From positions 56,221 to 120,220 of the forward strand of contig WKFJ01000016.1 in the NCBI GenBank assembly GCA_014872785.1: 64,000 nt of DNA, given 5' to 3'. A program made the translations under genes and the position numbers. Source of the stretch: Alteromonadaceae bacterium (GTDB lineage Bacteria; Pseudomonadota; Gammaproteobacteria; Enterobacterales; Alteromonadaceae). The stretch's first letter is position 1. Each line of letters opens with the position of its first letter. Positions 38,841 through 49,126 of the stretch are shown piece by piece. The notes below the pieces were generated by a model. The model saw only the letters and a program-made list of their open reading frames with translations. It was not told the DNA's origin and made no database searches.

Positions 38841-39057
38841 TGTGTGTTCCTCTTTAAAAAGTGTTTGTTATGCGACCTTGGCAGATGATTAAACGTCTAC
38901 GGGTCGTTTATTAGTTGCCCTTTCCCATAAGGGGTTTTCTCATTCCCTGAAGCAAAACTCGTTTCCTGCTATGCGGTTCCGTGCACCAAGTTTTGTACTG
39001 TTGAGTGTCTTTTTGTTGAGGAAAATTGGTTTTTAAAATCTCCTTTGGGGTGAATCT

Positions 39058-39981
39058 TTAACGAATGACCATGCGATTGGCCAAAAGCTCAGCTGAAACG
39101 TCAAACGGGGATTGGGTAATCCCGCCAACCACGAACAATGCCGGCCCCTGAAATTTCGCCATTTCTACTTTAGTGGCAATGTCAGATAAGCATCCATGTA
39201 CTTTGCGCTGTTCTTTACAAGTTGCTTGGTCAATCACAGCAACTGGCATATTTGGGTTCATACCGTGTTGCTCCAGGCGCTGAGCAATGGTGGCAATGCG
39301 TTTTAAACCCATGTAAAACACTAAAGTATCCTGTCCTTTCTCAGAACCACCATTTGCCACCATATTTGACCAATCGGGTTCGTGGTCTTTGTCTTTCAAT
39401 GTTGCGGTAATAAAGCGTACGCTCTGCGCATATCTACGATCGGTTAGTGGCATGCCCGTGTAAGCTGCCATACCGGACGCAGCAGTTACACCAGGTATAA
39501 TGGCATAAGGAATATTGGCTTTTTCCAACGCTTCACATTCTTCACTAACTCGCCCAAAAATAGACGGATCTCCGCCTTTCAAACGCACTACTTTGCGACC
39601 GAGCGAGGCGTGTTCTAACATCAAATTACAAATGGTATCTTGAGAGCACGAATGCTGCCCGCAGCGTTTACCCACAAACTGTCTAATGGCACTTGCGGGG
39701 ATCAAATCCAGCATTTCTTTGGTGACTAACCAGTCGAATAACACCACGTCAGCCTCTTGCAGTAAGCGATAAGCTTTAAGTGTCAACAGTTCGGGATCAC
39801 CTGGGCCTGCCCCTAAAATATACACTTCACCGTTACCGCGTTTCGCCTCGCCAGCATCGTTCACATTTTTAAAGAATCGCTGCAGATCGCCCTTAAATGT
39901 TCGCCAGTTCGCGGTTTTTCTAAACGAATTAAAAAACGCTATAGGATGTAATATGGGTTGCATAACATTACTTAGGCTCAT
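39058..39981 (-). CDS. cobA: Uroporphyrinogen-III C-methyltransferase
   Basis: A 307-residue SUMT that makes precorrin-2, the precursor of the siroheme needed by NirB. It has the glycine-rich SAM motif VYILGAGPGDPELLTLKAYRLLQEADVVLFD, the VRLKGGDPSIFGRVSEE signature and PGVTAASGMAAYTGMPLTDR. A stretch of about 45 residues precedes the catalytic domain. The start overlaps the nasA stop in ATGA, so it is the last gene of the nitrate operon (equivalent to nasF). It lacks the dehydrogenase/chelatase part of CysG. Confidence 0.95.
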   Translation of the reverse strand: MSLSNVMQPILHPIAFFNSFRKTANWRTFKGDLQRFFKNVNDAGEAKRGNGEVYILGAGPGDPELLTLKAYRLLQEADVVLFDWLVTKEMLDLIPASAIRQFVGKRCGQHSCSQDTICNLMLEHASLGRKVVRLKGGDPSIFGRVSEECEALEKANIPYAIIPGVTAASGMAAYTGMPLTDRRYAQSVRFITATLKDKDHEPDWSNMVANGGSEKGQDTLVFYMGLKRIATIAQRLEQHGMNPNMPVAVIDQATCKEQRKVHGCLSDIATKVEMAKFQGPALFVVGGITQSPFDVSAELLANRMVIR

Positions 39982-42722
39982 AGTGACACCACCTCTATTT
40001 GTTCACGCTTTGTGTCAGTTATCAGCGCACTCAATTCCGATTTACAAGAACCGCAGTTGGTTCCACAGTGCAGCTCTTGCCCCAATTGTTCGACGCTCAT
40101 GCAGCCCTCTTTAATGGCTGATTTGATGGTGTTTTCTCGCACGGAGAAACAACTGCAGACCAAGCGGCCTTGTTTAAACTCGTCGCTCGGTTCAAATCGC
40201 AACAGACTCATATAGTCGGTTTCAGCAACGCGAGATTGACTGAATACATGCTCAAACCAGTCCAATTTTACTTCCGGCAAGCTGGTGCTTATCCATACCA
40301 GCATCCCTACGCTTTCGCTACCATCCTTTACCGTCAACCAACCAGATAGCGCAGGTGTTTGTATGCTAATGGGTAAAGCACTGGACTCGGCTAATTCTGT
40401 CAGCCACTGCCACCAATCCTGAGGGGCATCATTTACCCCCAGTAAATAACAATATCCCGAGCTAAAACGCTGCTTTAGCCAAAAATCGGTTTTGTCATTT
40501 AATTGTTCTGCAGATAGAGGCTTACGCACACATAACATGACGTAATGCTCGAATTTACAGGGGCTGGCAGCAACCGCCGCATGCTTCAATTCGGGCTGAC
40601 CTGAAATGGGGTCGCCTACCGCTTCGACTAACGCATTTACATTGCAGTGTGATCCAAACTCTCGGTTCCAATGCATCGGTGCAAAGAGCTCACCCTTCCT
40701 TTGTTTTGCGTCGAGCTGGCAGTGATATATAGCCTCACTTCCGGGCATTTTTCCACGTAGTTGCACCAGTTCTCCATCTGCTATAGAAAGCTTTTCAGCA
40801 TCCTTTGGGTGCATTTGTAGAACGGGCTTTTCCATATGCTGCAACAGATCAGGCGCCTTTCCAGTGCGAGTCATGCTGTGCCACTGGTCTCGGATACGCC
40901 CAGTATTGAGTATGAAAGGATATGCCTCGTCTGTGCTTTGTTTAGGTAGCTTTGGCGTAACTGCGATAAAGTTTGCGCGCCCATTTGCCGTAAAAAACTT
41001 AGCGTCGGTAAACATGCGCTTGGTACCGCCAACCTGTTTATCAGTAATAGGCCATTGTACAGGCGCCAAATTGTCATACTGGCTGAGCGTTAAATGCCCT
41101 AGCCCAGAAATATCAAAATCTCTGGTGCCATAGTTAGCGAAGCCAGAAAGCTCAATATGCTCATTAAAAATATCGTGGGCGTTATGATACTCAAAACCGC
41201 TATAGCCCATTTTCTTGGCAACTTCGCATATGATTTGCCAGTCGTGTTTTGATTCTCCTGCAGGACACATTAAACCGCGTTGTCTTGAGATGCGTCTTTC
41301 GGAATTAGTGACTGTGCCGTTTTTCTCAGACCAACCGGTGGCTGGCAGAGCAACATGAGCAAACGCCAAGGTATCATTGCTGGCAACGCAGTCTGACACC
41401 ACAACCAACTCACACTTTTGTAGTGCTTTTGCCACTCGATTGCGGTCCGGTAGGCTCATCAGAGGGTTGGTAGCCATAACCCACAGAGCCTTAACTTCGC
41501 CGGCTTCAATTTTTTCAATCAGATCAAGAGCCTTTAAGCCCGACTGACTCGCAATCGTCGGGCTATCCCAGAAACTTTGCACCAATTCTCGGTGGTTATC
41601 GTTTTCAATATCCATATGCGCGGCCAGCATGTTGGCAAGCCCACCTACTTCGCGACCGCCCATAGCATTGGGTTGACCGGTGATTGAAAAAGGGCCGGCG
41701 CCTACTTTGCCAATTTTTCCCGTAGCTAGATGGAAATTGATGATCGCATTTGATTTATCAACACCACTGGTGGATTGGTTCACCCCCATGGAGTAAAGGG
41801 TTACCGCTGAATCACTTTTGCAACAGGCCTTGAAAAAACTCAACAAATCAGAAAGCGAAATATCGCAAAACTCAGCTACTCGCTCTGGACACCACAATCT
41901 TGCAGCATCAAGGCATTCACTAAATCCATTGGTATGGTTTTCGATGTAGGAGCTGTCCAAGTTATCGGTTTGCTCAAGATAACGCAGTAAACCGTTGAAC
42001 AGTGCAACATCAGAACCAGGTTTAATTGCCAAGTGTAAGTCGGCGATTTCACAGGTGGCTGTGCGTCGAGGATCCACAACAATGATCTTCATTGCTGGGT
42101 TGAGCTGCTTTGCTCGCTCAACGCGTTGATAAAGTACAGGATGCGCCCACGCTAAGTTGGAACCAACCAATATCAGTAGTTGGGTGCGTTCTAAGTCTTC
42201 ATAGCAGCAGGGCACTGAGTCGCTACCGAAAGCGCGTTTATAACCCGCCACAGCTGATGACATACAAAGTCTTGAATTGGTGTCGATATTGGCACTACCG
42301 ATATAGCCCTTCATCAGCTTATTCGCCACGTAATAGTCTTCGGTAAGGAGTTGCCCCGAGACATAAAACGCGACAGCATCACTACCATGTTTGGCAATCA
42401 CATCGCTAAAACCATCTGCAACTTTGCTAATGGCATCCGTCCAAGAGACGTTTTCACCGTTTACAGCAGGGTGCAAAAGACGACCATCCAAGCCATTACT
42501 CTCAACTAACTTGCTGCCCTTTACACAAAGACGACCATAGTTAGCAGGGTGCTCAGGTGTGCCAGTTACGCTCAGTAACTCACCACAGACTTTGCCCGCT
42601 TCGTTAAAAGTAAAATCCAGCTTGGCGTCAACACCACACCCCACGCCGCAATAAGGGCAGGTAGTCCGGCGCAATTCCGGAAAGGACTTTAGTAATACAT
42701 CGTTATTTGCGGGCAAATTCAT
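39978..42722 (-). CDS. nasA: Assimilatory nitrate reductase catalytic subunit
   Basis: A 914-residue molybdopterin enzyme reducing nitrate to nitrite. The N terminus has the 4Fe-4S ligands CPYCGVGCGV and GRLCVKG, followed by the bis-MGD domains (QLLTEDYYVANKLMKGYIGSANIDTNSRLCMSSAVAGYKRAFGSD region) and the C-terminal molydopterin dinucleotide-binding domain (LNTGRIRDQWHSMTRTGKAP). The last 60 residues are a BFD-like 2Fe-2S domain with CSCFSVRE and CGTNCGSCKSE, as in Klebsiella NasA. The ATG at 42722 has GAGAG five bases upstream and is preferred over 42752, which lies inside nirD. Confidence 0.96.
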   Translation of the reverse strand: MNLPANNDVLLKSFPELRRTTCPYCGVGCGVDAKLDFTFNEAGKVCGELLSVTGTPEHPANYGRLCVKGSKLVESNGLDGRLLHPAVNGENVSWTDAISKVADGFSDVIAKHGSDAVAFYVSGQLLTEDYYVANKLMKGYIGSANIDTNSRLCMSSAVAGYKRAFGSDSVPCCYEDLERTQLLILVGSNLAWAHPVLYQRVERAKQLNPAMKIIVVDPRRTATCEIADLHLAIKPGSDVALFNGLLRYLEQTDNLDSSYIENHTNGFSECLDAARLWCPERVAEFCDISLSDLLSFFKACCKSDSAVTLYSMGVNQSTSGVDKSNAIINFHLATGKIGKVGAGPFSITGQPNAMGGREVGGLANMLAAHMDIENDNHRELVQSFWDSPTIASQSGLKALDLIEKIEAGEVKALWVMATNPLMSLPDRNRVAKALQKCELVVVSDCVASNDTLAFAHVALPATGWSEKNGTVTNSERRISRQRGLMCPAGESKHDWQIICEVAKKMGYSGFEYHNAHDIFNEHIELSGFANYGTRDFDISGLGHLTLSQYDNLAPVQWPITDKQVGGTKRMFTDAKFFTANGRANFIAVTPKLPKQSTDEAYPFILNTGRIRDQWHSMTRTGKAPDLLQHMEKPVLQMHPKDAEKLSIADGELVQLRGKMPGSEAIYHCQLDAKQRKGELFAPMHWNREFGSHCNVNALVEAVGDPISGQPELKHAAVAASPCKFEHYVMLCVRKPLSAEQLNDKTDFWLKQRFSSGYCYLLGVNDAPQDWWQWLTELAESSALPISIQTPALSGWLTVKDGSESVGMLVWISTSLPEVKLDWFEHVFSQSRVAETDYMSLLRFEPSDEFKQGRLVCSCFSVRENTIKSAIKEGCMSVEQLGQELHCGTNCGSCKSELSALITDTKREQIEVVSL

Positions 42723-42735
42723 CGAAACTCTCGGA

Positions 42736-43065
42736 TTATGCTGCGATTTCAACTAAATCGTTTTGAATGCGCACCTGATAAACCGGTACAGATACGTTTT
42801 CATCTTCCAGGCACTTTCCTGTCAGTAATGAAAAATGTTGTTTATAAAGCGGTGAAGCAACCACGAATTCTTCGCCAATTGAGCCAAGTACACCGCGGCT
42901 CAATACATTTGCTTTGCCGATAGGATCCCAATTACCAAGAGCGAACAAGGTTTGTTGCTCACCCTCGAATAATGAAAACAAGGCAACCTGTTCTTCATTG
43001 AACTTGGCACATACGCCCGCGTTGTCGATCAAATCGCTGCTTTTACACAAAGTTTGCCAATTCAT
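42736..43065 (-). CDS. nirD: Nitrite reductase (NADH) small subunit
   Basis: A 109-residue Rieske-like protein that partners NirB; length matches E. coli NirD (108). It has LIDNAGVCAKFNEEQVALF near the N terminus and the FVVASPLYKQHFSLLTGKCLEDE region where true Rieske proteins have Cys/His ligands; as in NirD the iron ligands are missing. It has GGAG before its ATG and follows nirB by 5 bases. Confidence 0.95.
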   Translation of the reverse strand: MNWQTLCKSSDLIDNAGVCAKFNEEQVALFSLFEGEQQTLFALGNWDPIGKANVLSRGVLGSIGEEFVVASPLYKQHFSLLTGKCLEDENVSVPVYQVRIQNDLVEIAA

Positions 43066-43070
43066 TCTGT

Positions 43071-45653
43071 TTACTCCACACCTAGCGCTTCAGTTTCAAC
43101 GACATCGGTATCGATGGTTTCAATCTGAATTTTGTTAGCTTGCCAATACTCTTGTTTTTCCGTCTCAGTAGCAGGACGGATTTGGGTGCGCTCTTGCACG
43201 AAGACTACGTTTTCGTCTTGGTCAGGACTGTTGACGAATTGACGGAAACGCTTAAGTGCTTCAGGGCTTTCAATAGTAGTTTTCCATTCGCATTGGTAAG
43301 TACCCACAATGTGCGACATCTGTTGCTCTAACTCGTCACAAATGCCCAAAGAATCTTCGATGATGACCTGCTGTAGATACTCAAGACCACCTTCAAGGTT
43401 TTCCATCCACACTGAAGTACGCTGCAAACGGTCAGCCGTTTTGACATAGAACATCAATAAGCGGTCGATATATTTAATCAGGGTTTCTGTATCGAGATCA
43501 GTAGCGAACAGGTCGGCGTGGCGAGGCTTCATGCCGCCGTTTCCACAGACATAAAGGTTCCAGCCATTCTCGGTAGCGATCACGCCAACGTCTTTACTCT
43601 GGGCTTCCGCACATTCGCGGGTACAACCAGAGACAGCCATCTTAATTTTGTGAGGGGAGCGCAGGCCTTTGTAGCGACCTTCGATGTCAATCGCGGTGCC
43701 AACACTATCTTGCACACCGTAACGACACCATGTGCTACCCACACACGACTTAACAGTACGTAACGACTTACCGTAGGCGTGCCCTGTTTCAAAACCAGCA
43801 TCGACTAACTTGCGCCAAATTTCAGGAAGTTGCTCTAATCTTGCACCGAACAGGTCAATACGTTGCCCACCCGTAATTTTGCAATACAAGTCATACTCTT
43901 TGGCCACTTCACCTAACACTATGAGTTTATCTGGAGTCACTTCTCCACCAGCAATTCGTGGAACTACCGAGTAGGTGCCGTCTTTTTGCATGTTTGCCAA
44001 ATAGCGGTCATTAGTATCCTGCAGGCCAACGTGTGGCTTTTCTAGAATGTAATCATTCCAGGTAGAGGCAAGAATAGAAGCTGCTGTCGGCTTACATATA
44101 TCGCAACCTAAGCCTTTACCATGCTTGTCCAACAACTCTTCGAACGTCTTAATTTGCTCAACGCGAATGATGTGGTAAAGCTCTTGTCGACTGTAAGCAA
44201 AATGCTCGCAGATATCTTTTTTCACTTCGACGCCACGGTTCTCTAACTCGGTCTCAACCACCGTTTTGAGTAGCGCGGCACAGCCGCCACAACCAGTACT
44301 GGCCTTAGTGCAGCTTTTGACGCTGCCAAGGTCGCAGGCGCCGGCGTCCATTGCCTCGATAATGTCGCTTTTGGCAACGTTATGACACGAACATACTGTA
44401 GCGGTATCAGGCAAACTACCTGCAGGAAGTCCAGGTGCGCCTTCGGCAACCGGTAAAATAAGAGACTCAGGTAATTCCGGAAGTTCGATACCATTCAACG
44501 CATATTGCAGCAAAGTATCATATTCATTGCAGTCACCCACCAGCACGGCGCCAAGTAAGTGTTTCTGTTCGGCATCAACCACAATCTTTTTGTAGACTTG
44601 TTTGGCCTGATTTTGGAAAACGTAAGTAAGAGCACCTGGGGTTCTGGCATGAGCGTCACCAATCGACCCCACATCGACACCCAACAGTTTTAACTTAGTG
44701 CTCATATCAGCACCAGTAAATGCCAAATCGCTTCCTGCGATATGGCTGGCGGCGACCCGTGCCATTTGGTACCCAGGTGCTACTAAACCAAAAATCATCT
44801 TATTCCATAGCGCGCATTCGCCTATGGCATAAATATCTGCATCAGACGTCTGACAGTAATTGTTGATAACGATACCGCCACGTTCTCCTAACTCCAGATC
44901 AAACTCTCTGGCAAGCGCGTCTTGCGGACGAATACCCGCGGAAAATAGCACCATATCAGTGCCAAGGGTCGAACCGTCTTTAAAACGCAATTCAAAACGC
45001 GTTGCTTCTGATGCTGCAATAACTTCCGTTGCTTTACTGGTGTGTACATTCACACCAAGTTCTTCAATTTTTTGCTTAAGCTGTGCACCGCCACCTGCAT
45101 CGAGCTGCACGCCCATCAATTGCGGTGCAAACTCGACAACATGGGTTTCTAAACCCGCTTCTTTGAGTGCGTTAGCCGCTTCAAGTCCAAGCAGACCGCC
45201 GCCCACAACCACACCAACTTTACTTTGATTGGCAGAGTTCTGGATTGCTTCAAGGTCTTCGATGGTGCGATATACCAAACAGTGTTCTTGATCACTGCCA
45301 GGAATAGGAGGCACAAATGGATAAGAACCCGTCGCTAAAATTAGCTTGTCATATTGGAATGACTCGTCCGATGCCGTAGTCACAGTTTTCAGTGCACGGT
45401 CGATATGAGTAACCTTAGCGTCGGTGAAAAAGTTAACACCAAGTGACTCGTAATTTTCAGGCGTCGTCAGCGCCAACTCTTCGGCTGTTTTACCCGAAAA
45501 ATACTCAGACAAATGTACGCGGTCATATGCAAGACGCGGCTCACCACTTAACACAGTCACCACTGCGTCAGGCATGGTTTGACAAATCTGTTCGACGAAG
45601 TGGTGTCCCACCATGCCGTTACCAACAATAACTATTTTCATTTTGTTGCTCAT
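43071..45653 (-). CDS. nirB: Nitrite reductase (NADH) large subunit
   Basis: An 860-residue siroheme enzyme reducing nitrite to ammonium with NADH. Domains in order: FAD/NAD-binding oxidoreductase (VIVGNGMVGHHF, VVGGGLLGLEAANALKEAGL), a BFD-like 2Fe-2S domain (VCSCHN ... CTKASTGCGGC), and the nitrite/sulfite reductase half with the 4Fe-4S/siroheme cysteines in SCVGSTWCRYG and SGCTRECAEAQ. The start at 45653 has AGGAGT upstream; a longer frame to 45689 would run into nrtD. Confidence 0.97.
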   Translation of the reverse strand: MSNKMKIVIVGNGMVGHHFVEQICQTMPDAVVTVLSGEPRLAYDRVHLSEYFSGKTAEELALTTPENYESLGVNFFTDAKVTHIDRALKTVTTASDESFQYDKLILATGSYPFVPPIPGSDQEHCLVYRTIEDLEAIQNSANQSKVGVVVGGGLLGLEAANALKEAGLETHVVEFAPQLMGVQLDAGGGAQLKQKIEELGVNVHTSKATEVIAASEATRFELRFKDGSTLGTDMVLFSAGIRPQDALAREFDLELGERGGIVINNYCQTSDADIYAIGECALWNKMIFGLVAPGYQMARVAASHIAGSDLAFTGADMSTKLKLLGVDVGSIGDAHARTPGALTYVFQNQAKQVYKKIVVDAEQKHLLGAVLVGDCNEYDTLLQYALNGIELPELPESLILPVAEGAPGLPAGSLPDTATVCSCHNVAKSDIIEAMDAGACDLGSVKSCTKASTGCGGCAALLKTVVETELENRGVEVKKDICEHFAYSRQELYHIIRVEQIKTFEELLDKHGKGLGCDICKPTAASILASTWNDYILEKPHVGLQDTNDRYLANMQKDGTYSVVPRIAGGEVTPDKLIVLGEVAKEYDLYCKITGGQRIDLFGARLEQLPEIWRKLVDAGFETGHAYGKSLRTVKSCVGSTWCRYGVQDSVGTAIDIEGRYKGLRSPHKIKMAVSGCTRECAEAQSKDVGVIATENGWNLYVCGNGGMKPRHADLFATDLDTETLIKYIDRLLMFYVKTADRLQRTSVWMENLEGGLEYLQQVIIEDSLGICDELEQQMSHIVGTYQCEWKTTIESPEALKRFRQFVNSPDQDENVVFVQERTQIRPATETEKQEYWQANKIQIETIDTDVVETEALGVE

Positions 45654-45663
45654 TGCACTACTC

Positions 45664-46503
45664 CTATGCCGCATCCGACGTAGATTCATCTTTTTGCGCC
45701 GATGTCTTTGGCGAAACAGGTTCTACTTTGCGTTGTTTTTCGTACAGGAAGCTCAAAACTTCGTGGCGGTAATGGTTGTATTCCGCATTGTCTGCAAGCT
45801 GAATTCGATTGCGCGGACGCTCTAATTTGACAGGTAAAATCTCACCGATGGTGGCAGATGGGCCGTTGGTCATCATCACGATACGGTCAGAAAGCAACAC
45901 CGCTTCGTCGACGTCGTGAGTGATCATGATAACGGTGTTACCTAAGCTTGCGTGGATCTCCATTAAGGAGTCCTGCAAGTGCGCTCGGGTCAATGCATCG
46001 AGTGCACCAAATGGTTCATCCATGAGCAACACTTGTGGTTCCATTGACAGCGCTCTGGCAATACCAACGCGTTGTTTCATACCACCTGAAACTTCACCTG
46101 GAAGCTTGTCTTTTGCGTGCGTCATATGTACAAGCTCAAGGTTGTGTAAAATCCAATCTTGCTTTTCTTTTTTGCTCATATGCTTGCAGGTTTGTTTAAC
46201 CGCAAGTTCAACATTTTGATAGGCGGTTAACCACGGCAATAAAGAATGATTTTGAAAGACTACTGCTCTTTCTGGACCCGGCTCATTTACTTCTTTGTTT
46301 TCCAGAATGACGCCGCCTTCAGTGGCCTGATACAAACCGGCAACGATGTTCAATACCGTTGATTTACCGCAGCCTGAGTGGCCGATTAATGAAATGAATT
46401 CGCCTTTATCAATCTTCAGATTCACGTCTTGCAACGCAACAAAAGGACCTTTTGGGGTTGGAAATTCGATACCAACATTGGAAATTTCTAAATGTGTTTT
46501 CAT
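45664..46503 (-). CDS. nrtD: Nitrate ABC transporter ATPase
   Basis: A 279-residue ATPase of the NrtC/NrtD/TauB group: Walker A GHSGCGKST, signature VSGGMKQR, Walker B VLLMDEPFGALDALTR and the switch His in MITHDVDEAV. Unlike cyanobacterial NrtC it has no fused solute-binding domain. It lies 29 bases after the permease gene and 10 bases before nirB. Confidence 0.95.
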   Translation of the reverse strand: MKTHLEISNVGIEFPTPKGPFVALQDVNLKIDKGEFISLIGHSGCGKSTVLNIVAGLYQATEGGVILENKEVNEPGPERAVVFQNHSLLPWLTAYQNVELAVKQTCKHMSKKEKQDWILHNLELVHMTHAKDKLPGEVSGGMKQRVGIARALSMEPQVLLMDEPFGALDALTRAHLQDSLMEIHASLGNTVIMITHDVDEAVLLSDRIVMMTNGPSATIGEILPVKLERPRNRIQLADNAEYNHYRHEVLSFLYEKQRKVEPVSPKTSAQKDESTSDAA

Positions 46504-46532
46504 AATAATGCTCCGGGCTCTTCTGCTATCGA

Positions 46533-47528
46533 TTAGCGCAAGTTTGCGCTTTTATCCCAACTGACTTTGCGCTGTAACAACAACATCAAACGATCTAAAA
46601 CAAATCCAATGGCTCCGATAACCAACACCGCCACCATGATACGTGCCAACGAATCAGAACTGCCGTTTTGGAACTCATCCCATACGAACTTGCCAAGTCC
46701 CGGGTTCTGCGCCAACATCTCCGCGGCTATCAACACCATCCAGCCAATACCTAGTGATAAGCGAAGTCCGGTAAAAATCATGGGGATAGACGCCGGTAAT
46801 ACGATTTTCACAACATGTGCGAACGCGTTTAGACGCAGTACTTTACTCACATTGACGAGATCATTAGGGATACTAGATACGCCAACTGCCGTGTTGATTA
46901 GGGTTGGCCACAAACAGCAGAGTGCTACTGTAAACGCCGAGGTTAAAAAGGATTTTGAAAAGAATGGGTCATCAGTTACGTATACTGCACTGACCACCAT
47001 GGTCACCAAAGGCAACCAGGCAAGTGGTGACACCGGCTTAAACAATTGAATAAGCGGGTTAATTGCTGCATAAGCAGATTTACTTAAACCGCAGACGATA
47101 CCAATGGGTACCGCGAACAAAGACGCGATGATGAAACCAACTGAAACGGTATAAAGACTCGTCCAGATTTGGTCAAAGAAGGTTGGAGCCCCGGTGTAAG
47201 GCCTAATTCTAGGCTCATATGTCGGGTCAGCTTCAAGACGAGCGGCATTTCGTTGCTCTTGTCGTTCGTAAAACTTGGCGGCTTTTTCTTGTTCCGAGTT
47301 GTGTTCCTGCCACAGGTTAATCGTTTGTTCGTAAACCTGTGTTGGCCCCGGAAATTGTCCCAACGAGGTAATGATATTTTTCGCTGCGATATTCCATAGA
47401 ACCAGGAATAATGCCAAACCCAATAATGGCAAAATCGCGTTTCGTAAGCCTTCCATCCATTGGCGGTTAGCCATAGGCGACGGTATTTTTAAGGACGTCA
47501 CTTTTTGCAATGATGCAGATTTGATCAT
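46533..47528 (-). CDS. nrtB: Nitrate ABC transporter permease
   Basis: A 331-residue inner-membrane permease with about six helices; the ATPase-contacting loop is visible around VSKVLRLNAFAHVVKIVLPASIPMIFTGLRLSLGIGWMVLIAAEML, which matches the EAA-type motif of NrtB/SsuC. A cytosolic or periplasmic insert of about 70 residues (EQTINLWQEHNSEQEKAAKF onward) follows the first helix, as in proteobacterial NasE-type permeases. The start at 47528 has GGAG upstream in the same context (GGAGTAGTG) as nirB; the frame continues to 47615 without a ribosome site. Confidence 0.94.
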   Translation of the reverse strand: MIKSASLQKVTSLKIPSPMANRQWMEGLRNAILPLLGLALFLVLWNIAAKNIITSLGQFPGPTQVYEQTINLWQEHNSEQEKAAKFYERQEQRNAARLEADPTYEPRIRPYTGAPTFFDQIWTSLYTVSVGFIIASLFAVPIGIVCGLSKSAYAAINPLIQLFKPVSPLAWLPLVTMVVSAVYVTDDPFFSKSFLTSAFTVALCCLWPTLINTAVGVSSIPNDLVNVSKVLRLNAFAHVVKIVLPASIPMIFTGLRLSLGIGWMVLIAAEMLAQNPGLGKFVWDEFQNGSSDSLARIMVAVLVIGAIGFVLDRLMLLLQRKVSWDKSANLR

Positions 47529-47660
47529 GACACTACTCCAATTATCTGTGCGAAAAACGTTGCTGCAATTCGCTAAATTTACTTTTAAAAAATATCCACA
47601 TCCTTGTGGTAACACATGCGATGGCTAGCCAGGTCCGGTCGCTAGCCACCGAGATCCGAC

Positions 47661-49040
47661 TTAGATTTTGTCTTGACCTTTCAAACCGATGGCGAACTTC
47701 TTCAAGTATTCGTTCGGTTGTTTACCGTCATAGGTGATGTTATCGATGAAGTGGGTTTGCGGGTTGCGGAAACCATCTTCAGTTGCAAAATCTGGGAAGT
47801 CGCTAGCTTTAGCTTTGCCTTCTTTGATTAGGTCTTTCGCTGCGGCTGCATAAATGTCTGGGCGATAAACTTTCTTTGCAGTTTCGAAGTACCAGTTGTC
47901 TGGCTTCTGCTCGCTAATCTGCCCCCAACGACGCATTTGAGTTAGGTACCAAATGGCATCTGAGTAGTAAGGGTAAGTCGCGTGGTAGCGGAAGAATACG
48001 TTGAAGTCAGGTACTTCACGCTTGTCGCCTTTTTCGTACTCAAAGGTACCGGTCATGCTGTTAGCGATAACTTTGGCATCAGCACCTACGTACTGAGGCT
48101 TGGCAAGAATTTTCACAGCTTCTGGACGGTTGGCGTTGTTGTTTTCATCCAACCACATCGCCGCACGGATCATCGCTTTCACGACGCGTTTGTGAGTATT
48201 CGGGTACTTGTCTGCCCAGCCTTTGCTCACACCAAATACTTTCTCTGGATTGTCTTTCCAAATTTCGTAGTCAGTAATAACCGGTACGCCAATACCTTTA
48301 AATACCGCTTGCTGGTTCCAAGGCTCACCTACACAGTAACCATAGATGGTTCCAGCTTCCATAGTGGCAGGCATTTGCGGCGGAGGCGTTACCGAAAGCA
48401 GCGCTTCTGCGTCAATTTGACCGCTGATGTCGCCTTTATGTGGTGCGTAGAAACCAGGGTGGATGTTACCTGCAGCCAACCAGTAGCGAAGCTCATAGTT
48501 GTGCGTAGAAACCGGGAATACCATACCCATGTTGAACGGTTTGCCAGCTTCGCGATAGGACTCTACAACTGGCTTCAGTGCATCTGCTTTAATCGGGTGC
48601 ACCGGTTTGCCATTCTCGTGTGGAATGTTCTTCTTCATCTCTTTCCAAATATCATTGGAAACTGTGATGCCGTTACCGTTTAAGTCCATACTAAAGGCAG
48701 TAACTATGTGTGATTGAGTACCAAATCCAATCGTGGCACCTAGTGGTTGACCCGCAAGCATGTGCGCACCATCTAATTGTCCGTCGATAACGCGGTCTAG
48801 CAATACTTTCCAGTTTGCCTGTGCTTCCAACGTTACATAAAGACCTTCGTCCTCGAAGTAACCCTTCTCATATGCAATGGCCAGTGGTGCCATGTCAGTC
48901 AATTTAATAAAGCCAAACTTCAGCTCTTCTTTTTCCGGCCAATCCCCTTGCGCGTATACAGACGTCGAGATTAGGGTGACGGATGACACGGCGACACATA
49001 TCCCGTGCTTTAGTTTTCTTAACCATTTAGTGTCAAACAT
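47661..49040 (-). CDS. nrtA: Nitrate ABC transporter periplasmic binding protein
   Basis: A protein of 459 residues with a Sec signal peptide ending in SVYAQ and the NrtA/CmpA binding-protein fold: [27 protein letters not shown], the [27 protein letters not shown] anion-site region and [13 protein letters not shown]. It delivers nitrate to NrtBD. The start at 49040 has GAGGA upstream; translation from 49076 would begin inside the leader terminator. It is the first structural gene of the operon and is preceded by the control region at 49063-49305. Confidence 0.95.
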   Translation of the reverse strand: MFDTKWLRKLKHGICVAVSSVTLISTSVYAQGDWPEKEELKFGFIKLTDMAPLAIAYEKGYFEDEGLYVTLEAQANWKVLLDRVIDGQLDGAHMLAGQPLGATIGFGTQSHIVTAFSMDLNGNGITVSNDIWKEMKKNIPHENGKPVHPIKADALKPVVESYREAGKPFNMGMVFPVSTHNYELRYWLAAGNIHPGFYAPHKGDISGQIDAEALLSVTPPPQMPATMEAGTIYGYCVGEPWNQQAVFKGIGVPVITDYEIWKDNPEKVFGVSKGWADKYPNTHKRVVKAMIRAAMWLDENNNANRPEAVKILAKPQYVGADAKVIANSMTGTFEYEKGDKREVPDFNVFFRYHATYPYYSDAIWYLTQMRRWGQISEQKPDNWYFETAKKVYRPDIYAAAAKDLIKEGKAKASDFPDFATEDGFRNPQTHFIDNITYDGKQPNEYLKKFAIGLKGQDKI

Positions 49041-49062
49041 TGTGTGTCCTCTTTTTTCAGCC

Positions 49063-49109
49063 AAAAAAAAACCCACAGTTCGACATACCGAGGAATGTCG
49101 AATTGTGGG
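49063..49109 (-). terminator. Leader (attenuator) terminator of the nitrate operon
   Basis: On the minus strand a 15-pair stem (CCCACAATTCGACAT with ATGTCGAACTGTGGG, one A-C mismatch) and 8-base loop is followed by nine T, located between the promoter and the nrtA start. This is an intrinsic terminator placed in a leader, the expected target of NasT-dependent antitermination. Confidence 0.9.
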
Positions 49110-49119
49110 CTACGTTGCC
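49108..49119 (-). promoter_or_regulatory. Leader hairpin P2, ANTAR-type hexaloop candidate
   Basis: The minus strand reads GGC-AACGTA-GCC. The six-base loop has A at position 1 and G at position 4, the pattern reported for RNA sites of ANTAR antiterminators. Its 3' arm shares two bases with the start of the terminator stem, so the two structures exclude each other. The stem is only three GC pairs, which is short. Confidence 0.5.
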
Positions 49120-49126
49120 TTTTTAA

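Noticed and set aside
38890..38910. TAAACG-N9-CGTTTA upstream of the porin as an operator
   Set aside because: The arms are only six bases long in an AT-rich stretch and no second copy or promoter context supports it.
43071..45689. Long ORFs antisense to nirB, nasA and other genes
   Set aside because: They lie within strongly conserved genes, lack ribosome sites and have no recognisable products; they are shadows of the coding strand.
47982..48683. A 233-residue plus-strand frame opposite nrtA
   Set aside because: It is fully antisense to a well-conserved gene, with low-complexity composition and no family features.
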